Assembly (NCBI GenBank): GCA_946405475.1
Contig: CAMJHI010000139.1
Location: forward strand, 1-6,479
Length of the DNA: 6,479 nucleotides
Reading direction: 5' to 3'
Source: an uncultured Clostridia bacterium
Lineage (GTDB): Bacteria; Bacillota; Clostridia; Oscillospirales; Acutalibacteraceae
The notes under the pieces: model-generated
What the model was told of the DNA's origin: nothing
The model's input: the letters and a program-made list of their open reading frames with translations, nothing else
The model's database searches: none
Shown here: in pieces, positions 1-6,330 of the stretch
Layout of the letters: each line of letters begins with the position of its first letter
Numbering within the stretch: position 1 is the first letter of the stretch
Program-made: the position numbers and the translations under genes

Positions 1-33
1 GGGTGGGAAAGGGGCCGGTTTTTCGTGAGCGGT

Positions 34-360
34 TCAATACTTTTCCATGCCTTCCATGTTGAACACCATCACGGTGGCGCCGCCGACGGTGACGGTGTCG
101 CCCTCCTCGCCCCCGACAGGGGTGCGGCCGAAGGGCGCGGTGATGGGGTAGGGATAGGTGCGCGTCTGAGAGTGGCGCTGGATGATGCTTTTGGCCAGGT
201 CGACCCGCTCCTCCTCCGTGCCGATGAGAAAGGTGGTGTTGGCCACCTTCAGAAAGCCGCCGGTGGTGGCCAGCGAGGTGACGGAAAAATGCTCTTTGGT
301 CAGCGCCGCGGCGACCACGTCGGCGTCGTCGCTGTTGACGATGGCAAGCAACAGTTTCAT
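34..360 (-). CDS. darA: PII-like cyclic-di-AMP receptor DarA/PstA (YaaQ family)
   Basis: A 108-residue protein, very close to the roughly 109 residues usual for DarA/PstA. Family signatures are visible: LATTGGFL at residues 30-37, NTTFLIG at 41-47 and VGGATV at 92-97 near the C-terminus. In this family the trimer binds cyclic di-AMP between subunits through these loops; T28, F36, N41 and G47 are all present here, although the arginine often found at position 26 is a serine. It is a cytosolic signal protein whose downstream partners are poorly known. The ATG is supported by AAGGAG at 368-373, seven bases upstream. It lies 41 bases downstream of the LOR/SDH-domain gene on the same strand with no hairpin between, so cotranscription is likely. 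In Bacillus the gene sits between tmk and holB; tmk is not the upstream neighbour here. No terminator is visible in the 33 bases left before the window edge. Family assignment is secure. Confidence 0.95.
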   Translation of the reverse strand: MKLLLAIVNSDDADVVAAALTKEHFSVTSLATTGGFLKVANTTFLIGTEEERVDLAKSIIQRHSQTRTYPYPITAPFGRTPVGGEEGDTVTVGGATVMVFNMEGMEKY

Positions 361-401
361 AGTTCTTCTCCTTCCCGCAGAAACACTGCCTTTTTATGAT
401 A

Positions 402-1475
402 TTACAGATTCCGTTCCAGATTGACTAAAAAATCCTGAATGTTCGTGACGAGGCCTTTCACCGAAAGCGAGCCGCGGTCAAGCAGCTTGTTGACGGCGAA
501 TTCCGAAATATCGACGGAATAAATATACACCGGGCGAACGCCTTCCTCCGTTTCGCAATACGACGGCGTCATGTTGCCGGTGGCGATGGTGTGAAGCTGC
601 GTCGCCAGACAGATCACGGTGGTGGCCCGGCGCGTGTGCTCGCGCATGGCGTTCTGCGCCTCGTACACGTTGCCGATCACCTCGGGCAGCGGGCCGTCGT
701 CGCGGATGGAACCGGCCAGCACAAAGGGCGTGTTCGTTGAAATCAGGGCGTGCATGACGCCGGTATCCAGCTTGTGTTCCTCCAAAAAGCCTTTGATCGA
801 GCCCGCCCGGCGCACCAGATTGATCGTGTGCAGGTGATGGTAATGGCCGTTTTCCACGTGCTTTTTGGTGTAGATATCCTGCCCGAGCCCGGTGTGGAAC
901 AGCGCCGCCTCGAGGTCGTGCGTGGCCAGCGCGTTACCGGCGAACAGGCAGTGGCAGTAACCCTTTTTGATCAGGTTGGCCATGGCGTTGCGGCTGTCAA
1001 AGTCGAACACGCAGGCGGGGCCGAGCACCCAGACGATATAGCCGTGATCTTTATCGTGGCGCAGCACCTCATAAAGCTGATCGTATTCGCGGGAAAAAGA
1101 CGTTTCACGCGATTGCCCCGTGCGGAACGCGAACGCGCCGTCGGTGCTCTCTTTGGCTTCGGCAAAGCAGTCGGCGTGAACGTAAACCCCCGTGGAGCCG
1201 TCGTCCTTCCGCCCCACCACGACCCGGTCGCCGCATCTGACGCGGCGCGGCTCGACCACGGCGGGCTCTCCGTTGCGGATCACCACAACGCAATCCATGC
1301 GGCTTTGGTGAAGCATCTTCCACTCGCCGCCGATCTTGACGTATTCGGGATAGATCGTGGTCGCATAGAAGTTTTCCGGCAAAAAGCCGTCGCCCGCCGG
1401 TTCGGTCGCCGCATCCGGCGCGGAGAGAAAGGGTTCCTTGTCAAAGTCGGGCGCGATAAAAGCCGGGAACTGCAT
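402..1475 (-). CDS. TIGR00300 / LOR-SDH domain protein, ornithine cyclodeaminase-like
   Basis: A 357-residue cytosolic protein of the TIGR00300 family. Its N-terminal part carries the LOR/SDH-type domain (NFYATTIYPEYVKIGGEW at 35-52, ESRMDC-like SRMDC at 58-62). The C-terminal part holds a probable NAD-binding fold with VLGP at 150-153, GNALATHDLEAALF at 180-193, GHYHHLHTIN at 210-219, VRRAGSI at 221-227, LAGSIRDDGPLPEV at 253-266 and ATQLHTIATGNMTPSY at 291-306. The same region forms the C-terminal half of cyanobacterial AgrE/ArgZ and the stand-alone archaeal-type ornithine cyclodeaminase, which converts ornithine to proline and ammonia. That activity is inferred from family only; the N-terminal arginine dihydrolase domain of AgrE is absent. 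I chose the ATG at 1475 because GAGGTG at 1481-1486 lies five bases upstream; a TTG at 1496 would add seven residues but lacks this support. It precedes darA in a likely operon. Confidence 0.85.
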   Translation of the reverse strand: MQFPAFIAPDFDKEPFLSAPDAATEPAGDGFLPENFYATTIYPEYVKIGGEWKMLHQSRMDCVVVIRNGEPAVVEPRRVRCGDRVVVGRKDDGSTGVYVHADCFAEAKESTDGAFAFRTGQSRETSFSREYDQLYEVLRHDKDHGYIVWVLGPACVFDFDSRNAMANLIKKGYCHCLFAGNALATHDLEAALFHTGLGQDIYTKKHVENGHYHHLHTINLVRRAGSIKGFLEEHKLDTGVMHALISTNTPFVLAGSIRDDGPLPEVIGNVYEAQNAMREHTRRATTVICLATQLHTIATGNMTPSYCETEEGVRPVYIYSVDISEFAVNKLLDRGSLSVKGLVTNIQDFLVNLERNL

Positions 1476-1480
1476 CGAAA

Positions 1481-1486
1481 CACCTC
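1481..1486 (-). promoter_or_regulatory. Ribosome binding site deciding the start of the TIGR00300 gene
   Basis: GAGGTG on the minus strand, five bases before the ATG at 1473-1475. It favours this ATG over the in-frame TTG at 1494-1496, because the TTG start would place this motif inside the coding sequence. Confidence 0.7.
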
Positions 1487-1508
1487 GTTTCAACAAAGTC
1501 TGTTTTAT

Positions 1509-1517
1509 ATTATATCA
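1509..1517 (-). promoter_or_regulatory. Extended -10 promoter for the TIGR00300-darA pair
   Basis: The minus strand reads TGATATAAT, a perfect -10 hexamer with the TGN extension. No good -35 hexamer is present at 16-18 bases, which fits an extended -10 promoter. The predicted start near 1502 would give a leader of about 27 bases that contains the GAGGTG ribosome binding site. Confidence 0.6.
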
Positions 1518-1599
1518 TATCGCCGTTCACAATAACAGCCTTTTTGCGGAAAAATAATGGCGCCGCTTGCCGTGTTTTCGTTTGGCCTCAGGGCAATTC

Positions 1600-1634
1600 A
1601 AAAACCGGGACTCACCGTTTCGGGTGAATCCCGG
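1600..1634 (-). terminator. Intrinsic terminator of galU
   Basis: On the minus strand a 12-pair stem (CCGGGA, a G-U pair, TCACC against GGTGA and TCCCGG) closes a six-base loop and is followed by five T residues. It lies 43 bases past the galU stop codon and separates galU from the promoter of the next gene. Confidence 0.85.
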
Positions 1635-1639
1635 CTTGC

Positions 1640-1660
1640 CTGCCGCTGCTTTTGCGGCAG
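1640..1660. other. Small hairpin just downstream of galU
   Basis: CTGCCGC pairs perfectly with GCGGCAG around a seven-base loop. On the minus strand no T-run follows, so it is not itself a terminator for galU; it sits between the galU stop and the real terminator and may protect the 3' end of the mRNA. On the plus strand it is followed by CTTTT, but no gene reads into it from that side. Confidence 0.5.
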
Positions 1661-1676
1661 CTTTTATGCTTTCATC

Positions 1677-2570
1677 TCAGAACGTCTTGACCAGTTCCTT
1701 GAGGTAGGCCTTGAAGTCTTCGCCGATCTCCTTGTGGGTCAGCGCCACTTCGCAGTTGGCCTTCATGATGCCGAGCTTGTTGCCCATGTCGTAGCGGGTG
1801 CCGATGAAATCGACCGCCGTGAGCTTGCCCTCGCCCGCGAGGTGATTCATCGCGTCGGTCAGGAACAGCTCGTCGCCCTCTTTGATCTGGGTCAGATAAT
1901 ATTCAAGCAGGCCGAAGGTTTCGGGCGGCAGGATCACGCGGCCGAGGATGGAGAAGCAGGACATGATCTGCTCTTCGGTCGGCTTTTCAATGATCTTGTG
2001 CACGCGCATGGTGCGGTCTTCGCCTTCGATCGGGCTGACGTCGAGGCTGCAATATTTGGAAACGTCCTTGCGGGGCACTTCCTTCACGCCGACGGTGCCG
2101 CAGCCGTATTTTTCATAAGCGTCGCAGAGCTGCTCGGTCACGGTGGGCTTGCCCGGTTCGGTGATGATGACGTCGTCGCCGTAAAGCACGGCGAACGGCT
2201 CGTTGCCCACAAAGGATTTGGCGCACAGCACAGCGTGGCCGAGGCCCTTGGTGACCTTCTGGCGAATGAAATAGACGTTGGCGAGGTTGGCGACCGCCTT
2301 CACTTCGTCATAGATCGCCTTTTTGGAGGGGTTGTTCGCCAGCTTGGTTTCCAGCTCGAACGCGTGGTCGAAATGATCCTCGATCACGCCCTTGCCGCGG
2401 TTGGTGATGATGAGGATATCTTCGATCCCGGCGGCGACGGCTTCTTCAACGATGTACTGAATGGCGGGCTTGTCAACGATGTTGAGCATTTCCTTCGGCA
2501 CAGCCTTGGAGGCCGGCAGAACGCGGGTGCCCAGACCGGCCGCGGGGATGATCGCTTTTTTGATTTTCAT
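1677..2570 (-). CDS. galU: UTP--glucose-1-phosphate uridylyltransferase
   Basis: A 297-residue cytosolic nucleotidyltransferase that makes UDP-glucose from UTP and glucose 1-phosphate, feeding cell-envelope polysaccharide, glycolipid and galactose metabolism. The nucleotide-binding motif GLGTR at 12-16 continues into LPASKAVPKEM at 18-28. GLGHAV lies at 109-114, the metal-binding GDD at 131-133, the sugar-binding EKP at 195-197, and LTDAM at 237-241. Length matches the family. Small departures from the textbook consensus are KYCSLD at 172-177, where many members have KYG followed by two hydrophobic residues, and ELFLTDA where many have EIQLTDA; both look like lineage variation rather than damage. 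The ATG is preceded by AAAGGA at 2581-2586, ten bases away. It has its own likely promoter and a strong terminator, so it is probably mostly monocistronic, although read-through from the DUF2628 gene 66 bases upstream is possible. The galU name rather than gtaB or hasC is a convention choice. Confidence 0.95.
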   Translation of the reverse strand: MKIKKAIIPAAGLGTRVLPASKAVPKEMLNIVDKPAIQYIVEEAVAAGIEDILIITNRGKGVIEDHFDHAFELETKLANNPSKKAIYDEVKAVANLANVYFIRQKVTKGLGHAVLCAKSFVGNEPFAVLYGDDVIITEPGKPTVTEQLCDAYEKYGCGTVGVKEVPRKDVSKYCSLDVSPIEGEDRTMRVHKIIEKPTEEQIMSCFSILGRVILPPETFGLLEYYLTQIKEGDELFLTDAMNHLAGEGKLTAVDFIGTRYDMGNKLGIMKANCEVALTHKEIGEDFKAYLKELVKTF

Positions 2571-2603
2571 GGGGGATCCATCCTTTCGATGACTTGATTT
2601 TAA

Positions 2604-2634
2604 TTTATAAAAAGGTACGGTTGCTCCGGATCAA
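2604..2634 (-). promoter_or_regulatory. Possible galU promoter
   Basis: The minus strand reads TTGATC (2629-2634), a 19-base spacer, then TATAAA (2604-2609). The spacer is longer than the preferred 17, so this is a moderate prediction. The -35 begins only two bases after the stop codon of the upstream DUF2628 gene, in the only non-coding stretch before galU. Confidence 0.4.
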
Positions 2635-2636
2635 CG

Positions 2637-3617
2637 CTATTGGTTCAGATAATCGAACAGATAAAACACAGCCTGACAGGCAAGATACGACCCGCAGCCG
2701 CCCAGCAGCGAAACGCCGCCCTTGCGGAACAGAATGGTTTGCACCGCCCGCTCGTCGGTGTTGTTTTCGCGCACGGTTGCGATATCTTTTTTCATCTTTT
2801 TCAAATAGAACGCATCGGCCGTGAAGCCCGAAAACAGGCTCAGCCCCAAAAGGCGCGTCAGACTGAATGCCAGAAACAGCGCCAGCTCTTTGCGGTTTTG
2901 CTGATAAAGCGCGCTGATTTTTTGAACGATCTGCTCCTGCTGCTGCGTGCTGATCTCCTCATTTTCGCCGAGGGCTTCCTGATAGATCGCCGCCGTCTGC
3001 TGCCGGATGCTGTCGATGGTGGACGCAAACGGCGTGACCGCCAGCATCAGCGCCAGATAAACCCCCAGCAGGATCGCGCCGGGCTTGTAGAGCTTGCGGT
3101 AAAAGAACCAGAACGGGCTGAAGAAAAACGCCGCCCAGTTGAACGTGACCTTCTGCCCCAGCTCGCGCTTGCGGCATTTGCCGATGTAGCTTGCGCCGCC
3201 GGTGCGGCAATACAGCGCGATGTCGCCGGTTTTCATGCCGTAGAATTCCTGATTGGGGTCGAACCCCTCGCGGAACCGCGCGATGGGCGGCTCGCCCATG
3301 ACAAAAGGAACGAGCAGCGCGCCGCAATCCGGGCAGCGCAGGGTGCCGTTGGGCGAAACCTTGCCGCAATCCGGGCAGACGATGTCGAGACTCTGCTCGT
3401 TCCGGTCGTCGTTTTGCGGTTCGGCCTGCTCCGGCTCGGGAGCGGTCGATTTTTGCCAGACGAAACCCGTGCCGTGCTTGTCTTCGTTGGCGCAGTGCCC
3501 GTGGGCAAACCAGCAGGCGCGGTGGTGCGGCGTGGCGCATTCGGGGCAGACGACCACGTCGTCGCCCTCAACGAACGGATTGCCGCAATACGGGCAGACC
3601 TCGCCTTCGTATCTCAT
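2637..3617 (-). CDS. RING-finger and zinc-ribbon DUF2628 membrane protein
   Basis: A 326-residue protein of unknown function with three parts. Residues 8-42 resemble a prokaryotic RING finger (C8, C11, C24, C27, H31/H32, C35, H41/C42). After a charged acidic linker, residues 81-98 form a zinc ribbon with two CPDC knuckles (C81, C84, C95, C98). The C-terminal half has the DUF2628 hallmark NWAAFFFSPFWFFYRKLY at 160-177, a membrane segment near 180-197, a Gln/Glu-rich helical stretch, and hydrophobic segments near 250-275 and 300-322. The zinc modules are therefore probably cytosolic and tethered to the membrane. The ATG at 3617 is chosen because GGGAGG at 3625-3630 lies seven bases upstream; a GTG at 3644 would add nine residues but would put that site inside the gene. 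It is divergent from prfB. Such proteins may act in envelope or protein quality control, but nothing here proves a role. Confidence 0.8.
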   Translation of the reverse strand: MRYEGEVCPYCGNPFVEGDDVVVCPECATPHHRACWFAHGHCANEDKHGTGFVWQKSTAPEPEQAEPQNDDRNEQSLDIVCPDCGKVSPNGTLRCPDCGALLVPFVMGEPPIARFREGFDPNQEFYGMKTGDIALYCRTGGASYIGKCRKRELGQKVTFNWAAFFFSPFWFFYRKLYKPGAILLGVYLALMLAVTPFASTIDSIRQQTAAIYQEALGENEEISTQQQEQIVQKISALYQQNRKELALFLAFSLTRLLGLSLFSGFTADAFYLKKMKKDIATVRENNTDERAVQTILFRKGGVSLLGGCGSYLACQAVFYLFDYLNQ

Positions 3618-3624
3618 GCCCGCG

Positions 3625-3630
3625 CCTCCC
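3625..3630 (-). promoter_or_regulatory. Ribosome binding site deciding the start of the DUF2628 gene
   Basis: GGGAGG on the minus strand, seven bases before the ATG at 3615-3617. It makes this start much more likely than the GTG nine codons upstream. Confidence 0.7.
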
Positions 3631-3679
3631 TTCTGCTTTGACACGCTTCTTTTTCACAGGAATCTGATATCTGTTTGTT

Positions 3680-3708
3680 ATTTTACACAGTTTTGCACAC
3701 AATTTCAA
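3680..3708 (-). promoter_or_regulatory. Sigma-A-type promoter of the DUF2628 gene
   Basis: The minus strand reads TTGAAA (3703-3708), exactly 17 bases, then TAAAAT (3680-3685). Each hexamer has five of six consensus bases. It lies about 60 bases upstream of the chosen ATG. Confidence 0.7.
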
Positions 3709-3757
3709 CGCTTCTGCCGTATTATTTTGAAATATTTGCAAAAATCGGTTCTTTTTC

Positions 3758-3786
3758 TTTACTTATGCTGTAAAATAGGTTAGAAT
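3758..3786 (+). promoter_or_regulatory. Sigma-A-type promoter of prfB
   Basis: TTTACT (3758-3763), exactly 17 bases, then TAGAAT (3781-3786), the -10 matching five of six consensus bases. Transcription would start near 3793, giving a leader of about 40 bases. It is back to back with, and does not overlap, the minus-strand promoter of the DUF2628 gene. Confidence 0.65.
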
Positions 3787-3832
3787 ACACCCTGTAGATC
3801 CGATTACCTGTTTGAACAAGAGAGGAACTTCT

Positions 3833-4957
3833 ATGCTTCAATTTGAAGAACTGCGACTGGAACTGTTGGAATGTGAAAAGCCGCTGACCGAGCTGGCGGA
3901 GGCGCTCGGTCTGGAAGAGATGAAAAAAGAGATCGCCGCGCTGGAGGAGCAGACCGCCGCGCCGGGCTTTTGGGAAGACCTGAAAACCGCGCAGCGCGTG
4001 CAGCAGCAGATGAGCAGCCTCAAAAGCCGCGTGGACGCTTACGACCGGCTCAAGGCCGATTATGACGACGCGCTGATGATGATCGAGCTGTCGGACGAGG
4101 AAGAGGACGAATCCATGTTCCCCGACTGCCGCGAAAGCGTGGATAAGATCAAACGCGAGCTCGACAAGCAAACGCTCAGCACCCTGCTCAGCGGCGAATA
4201 TGACAGCAAAAACGCCCTGCTCACCTTCCACGCCGGCGCCGGCGGCACCGAGGCGCAGGACTGGGTGAGCATGCTCGTTCGCATGTACATGCACTGGGGC
4301 GAACAGCACGGCTATAAAGTCAGCATGCCCGACTTCCTCGACGGCGACGAGGCCGGGCTCAAAAGCGCCGTACTGCACATCGAGGGCGAAAACGCCTACG
4401 GCTACATGAAAAGCGAAAACGGCGTACACCGCCTGGTGCGCGTGTCGCCCTTTGACGCCTCCGGCCGCCGCCACACCTCCTTCGCTTCGCTCGAGGTCAT
4501 GCCCGAGATCGACGACACCATCGAGATCGACCTGAACATGGACGACGTGAAGATGGACGTTTACCGCGCCAGCGGCGCGGGCGGCCAGAAGGTCAACAAA
4601 ACCTCCTCCGCCGTTCGCCTCACGCACATCCCCACCGGCATCGTCACCTCCTGCCAGGTGGAGCGCAGCCAGACCCAGAACCGCGAAGTGGCGCTGCGCA
4701 TGCTCAAATCCAAGCTGCTCGAAATCAAGGAACGCGAACACCTCGACAAGATCGAGGACATCAAGGGCGTTCAGATGGAGATCGGCTGGGGCAGCCAGAT
4801 CCGCTCCTACGTGTTCATGCCCTACACCCTCGTCAAGGATCACCGCACCGGTTACGAAATGGGCAACATCAACGCCGTGATGGACGGCGACCTCGACGGC
4901 TTCATCAACGCCTACCTCAAAATGCAGTCGCTCGAAAAGCTCAACGGCGAACAGTAA
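3833..4957 (+). CDS. prfB: Peptide chain release factor 2 (RF2), no frameshift
   Basis: A 374-residue class I release factor that reads UAA and UGA in the ribosomal A site and triggers hydrolysis of the peptidyl-tRNA ester. The SPF tripeptide that defines RF2 rather than RF1 is at residues 205-207, and the catalytic GGQ loop, within ASGAGGQKVNKTSSAVR, has GGQ at 250-252. These are the same numbers as in the Escherichia coli protein. The N-terminal helical domain (about 1-100) includes APGFW near residues 43-47. Many bacteria need a +1 frameshift at a UGA near codon 25 to make RF2; here the reading frame is open through that region (Ala-Leu-Gly-Leu at codons 24-27), so no such autoregulation is possible. 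The ATG has AGAGGA at 3821-3826 six bases upstream; an upstream TTG at 3812 would add seven residues and is less likely. The gene is monocistronic in this window, ending at a strong terminator. Confidence 0.97.
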   Translation: MLQFEELRLELLECEKPLTELAEALGLEEMKKEIAALEEQTAAPGFWEDLKTAQRVQQQMSSLKSRVDAYDRLKADYDDALMMIELSDEEEDESMFPDCRESVDKIKRELDKQTLSTLLSGEYDSKNALLTFHAGAGGTEAQDWVSMLVRMYMHWGEQHGYKVSMPDFLDGDEAGLKSAVLHIEGENAYGYMKSENGVHRLVRVSPFDASGRRHTSFASLEVMPEIDDTIEIDLNMDDVKMDVYRASGAGGQKVNKTSSAVRLTHIPTGIVTSCQVERSQTQNREVALRMLKSKLLEIKEREHLDKIEDIKGVQMEIGWGSQIRSYVFMPYTLVKDHRTGYEMGNINAVMDGDLDGFINAYLKMQSLEKLNGEQ

Positions 4958-4973
4958 ACAAAAAGCAAAACCG

Positions 4974-5013
4974 CGCGCCGGTCAGCCCGAAAAAGGCTCG
5001 ACCGGCGCGTTTT
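4974..5013 (+). terminator. Intrinsic terminator of prfB
   Basis: CGCGCCGGTC and AGCC pair with GGCT and GACCGGCGCG around a seven-base CGAAAAA loop with one bulged C at 4999. TTTTGTTGTT follows. It begins 17 bases after the prfB stop. The A-rich stretch upstream would give a T-rich tail on the minus strand, so it may also work in reverse. Confidence 0.9.
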
Positions 5014-5074
5014 GTTGTTCACAAGCCCCGGAACCGGCAGCGACACGCCCGGCCGATGAATTTTTGACACTTCA

Positions 5075-5091
5075 TTCAACCGTTGGTTGAA
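5075..5091. promoter_or_regulatory. Perfect 17-base palindrome, possible TetR-type operator
   Basis: TTCAACC and GGTTGAA form a perfect inverted repeat around a three-base GTT centre. A consensus -35 hexamer TTGACA lies just upstream at 5064-5069, but no acceptable -10 is found 16-19 bases after it. The size and symmetry resemble operators of TetR-family dimers, but no TetR gene is in the window, so the binding protein is unknown. It is 22 bases upstream of the predicted promoter of the XRE regulator. Confidence 0.45.
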
Positions 5092-5112
5092 ACCTTTTCA
5101 AGAATCAGGTTA

Positions 5113-5141
5113 TTGCGTTCCACGCTGACAGGCGTTAAAAT
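5113..5141 (+). promoter_or_regulatory. Possible promoter of the XRE regulator gene
   Basis: TTGCGT (5113-5118), exactly 17 bases, then TAAAAT (5136-5141). The -10 is good and the -35 matches only in its first three bases, as is common where a regulator controls its own promoter. The start of transcription would fall near 5148, inside or beside the palindrome at 5141-5148. Confidence 0.45.
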
Positions 5142-5148
5142 GACGTCA
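5141..5148. promoter_or_regulatory. TGACGTCA palindrome at the predicted transcription start
   Basis: A perfect eight-base palindrome sharing its first base with the predicted -10. An outer CTGAC (5125-5129) and GTCAG (5145-5149) also form an inverted repeat across the -10. A site here could be the operator for autoregulation by the downstream XRE protein; this is inference from position only. Confidence 0.3.
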
Positions 5149-5180
5149 GACGGTACCGCCAATCATTTTGAGGTGATAAC

Positions 5181-6269
5181 ATGAACATTTATTTCAGCGA
5201 AAACATCAAACGCCTGCGCCGGGATCGTGATTTAACGCAGGAAGCACTTGCCGATTTTCTCGGCGTTTCCTTTCAGGCCGTCAGCAAATGGGAGCGCGGC
5301 GAAAGCTATCCGGACATGGAAACGCTGCCCGAGATCGCCGTGTTTTTCGGCGTTTCCGTGGATGAATTGCTCGGTGTAAATCGGGCGGAAAACGAAAGAG
5401 AAATACTCGATATCATTGAGGAATATGACAATCTTACCGATCCGGCAACAAAGCATGAAATCATTACGGCCGCAAGGGAAAAGTATCCAAACGATTTTCG
5501 TATCCAGCTGCGATATATGGCAGATTCAGCGTTTCGGAACAACGGTAAGGATTTCAAAGAGCAGCTGCCGAAAATCAAAGCGATCTATACGAACATTCAG
5601 AATCATTGCCGGGTGGACACCATCCGCATCTGCGCGAAGCGATATTTAGCCGCCTACTACAATACGCTTTCTTACCTGCCGGGCAGCGGCGTCACGCACG
5701 AGGACTGCGAAGAGATCCTGAAGGAAATGCCGTATATGCGCGACGGGCAGGAGTTTTTGCGCTCTTACCTTTATCCGCACGATACGGACAGTTGGAGAGG
5801 ATATACGATGGAAGCGGTGGAGGAGGAAATCAGCCTGCTGTGCCACGGCATATCACATCTTTTTTATGTGCCGGACGAAAACAATAAGCCTGATGAATTG
5901 ATCCACGGCGTTCAAACGGAAATCGATCTGCTGAAGCTGTTTTATGATGACGGAAATTACGGCAGAGCCTGGCGAAATATTATTTTTTCTTACGGTTATC
6001 TCGGCTATTTGTACGCCAAAACAGGCGATTATGAAAAAGGAATTCAATATTTGAAGCAAGAGATTGACCTCGCAAAACAATTTGACGCCTTAGACCGAAT
6101 AACCATCCTTCACTCGCGTTTTTTTGAAGGAAGAGAGTTTGATAAACACACGCTTGGAAGCACATTTGTTGCAAGCAGTCGTGTTAAAACACTTCTTGAA
6201 GAAAAATACCCGCTGCCCGATGAATTCAAAGCAACGCCTGAATATCAAGAGATAATTAAAACACTATAA
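5181..6269 (+). CDS. XRE-family helix-turn-helix regulator with helical C-terminal domain
   Basis: A 362-residue cytosolic protein. Residues 5-63 are a clear Cro/C1-type (XRE) helix-turn-helix: LTQEALADFLGVS followed by the recognition helix FQAVSKWERGES and then PDMETLPEIAVFFGVSVDELL. The remaining 300 residues are predicted to be mostly helical; residues about 264-303 (YGYLGYLYAKTGDYEKGIQY and onward) have tetratricopeptide-like spacing of Gly, Tyr and Ala residues. This layout occurs in many clostridial regulators whose C-terminal repeats sense a peptide or partner protein, but the ligand and targets are unknown. The ATG is supported by GAGGTG at 5170-5175 five bases upstream. The gene is richer in A and T than its neighbours (22 of 60 G+C at 6001-6060 against 41 of 60 at 4561-4620 in prfB), which hints at separate ancestry. 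It ends at a strong bidirectional terminator and stands alone. Confidence 0.85.
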   Translation: MNIYFSENIKRLRRDRDLTQEALADFLGVSFQAVSKWERGESYPDMETLPEIAVFFGVSVDELLGVNRAENEREILDIIEEYDNLTDPATKHEIITAAREKYPNDFRIQLRYMADSAFRNNGKDFKEQLPKIKAIYTNIQNHCRVDTIRICAKRYLAAYYNTLSYLPGSGVTHEDCEEILKEMPYMRDGQEFLRSYLYPHDTDSWRGYTMEAVEEEISLLCHGISHLFYVPDENNKPDELIHGVQTEIDLLKLFYDDGNYGRAWRNIIFSYGYLGYLYAKTGDYEKGIQYLKQEIDLAKQFDALDRITILHSRFFEGREFDKHTLGSTFVASSRVKTLLEEKYPLPDEFKATPEYQEIIKTL

Positions 6270-6274
6270 TAAAA

Positions 6275-6323
6275 AATCCCCAATCATCTGACTTTCGTTA
6301 AATGATTGGGGATTGTCCTTTTT
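6275..6323. terminator. Bidirectional intrinsic terminator between the XRE gene and guaA
   Basis: AATCCCCAATCAT (6275-6287) pairs perfectly with ATGATTGGGGATT (6302-6314) over 13 pairs with a 14-base loop. On the plus strand TTTTT follows at 6319-6323, ending the XRE transcript. On the minus strand the stem runs directly into a run of T residues (the A-run at 6271-6276), so it can also end the convergent guaA transcript. Confidence 0.85.
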
Positions 6324-6330
6324 AGAATAA

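Noticed and set aside
1..33. Possible start of a further gene downstream of darA, such as holB
   Set aside because: Only 33 bases remain and neither a start codon with a ribosome binding site nor a recognisable peptide can be seen.
750..1535. Plus-strand open frame of 261 codons opposite the TIGR00300 gene
   Set aside because: Antisense to a gene with strong family motifs; no domain and no credible ribosome binding site.
1557..2597. Plus-strand open frame of 346 codons opposite galU
   Set aside because: It lies across the conserved galU gene and runs through its terminator hairpin; composition is that of a shadow frame.
2617..2636. Possible terminator after the DUF2628 gene
   Set aside because: Only a four-pair stem (GTTG with CAAC) can form before the T-run on the minus strand, too weak to call; the T-run is better explained as part of the galU promoter region.
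2640..3641. Plus-strand open frame of 333 codons opposite the DUF2628 gene
   Set aside because: Shadow of the real gene, which has zinc-binding cysteine pairs, a ribosome binding site and a promoter; the plus-strand frame has none of these.
3722..4843. Long minus-strand open frame of 373 codons opposite prfB
   Set aside because: It is antisense to a confidently identified RF2 gene, has no recognisable domain, and has the Ala/Val/His/Leu-rich composition typical of shadow frames in GC-rich genes.
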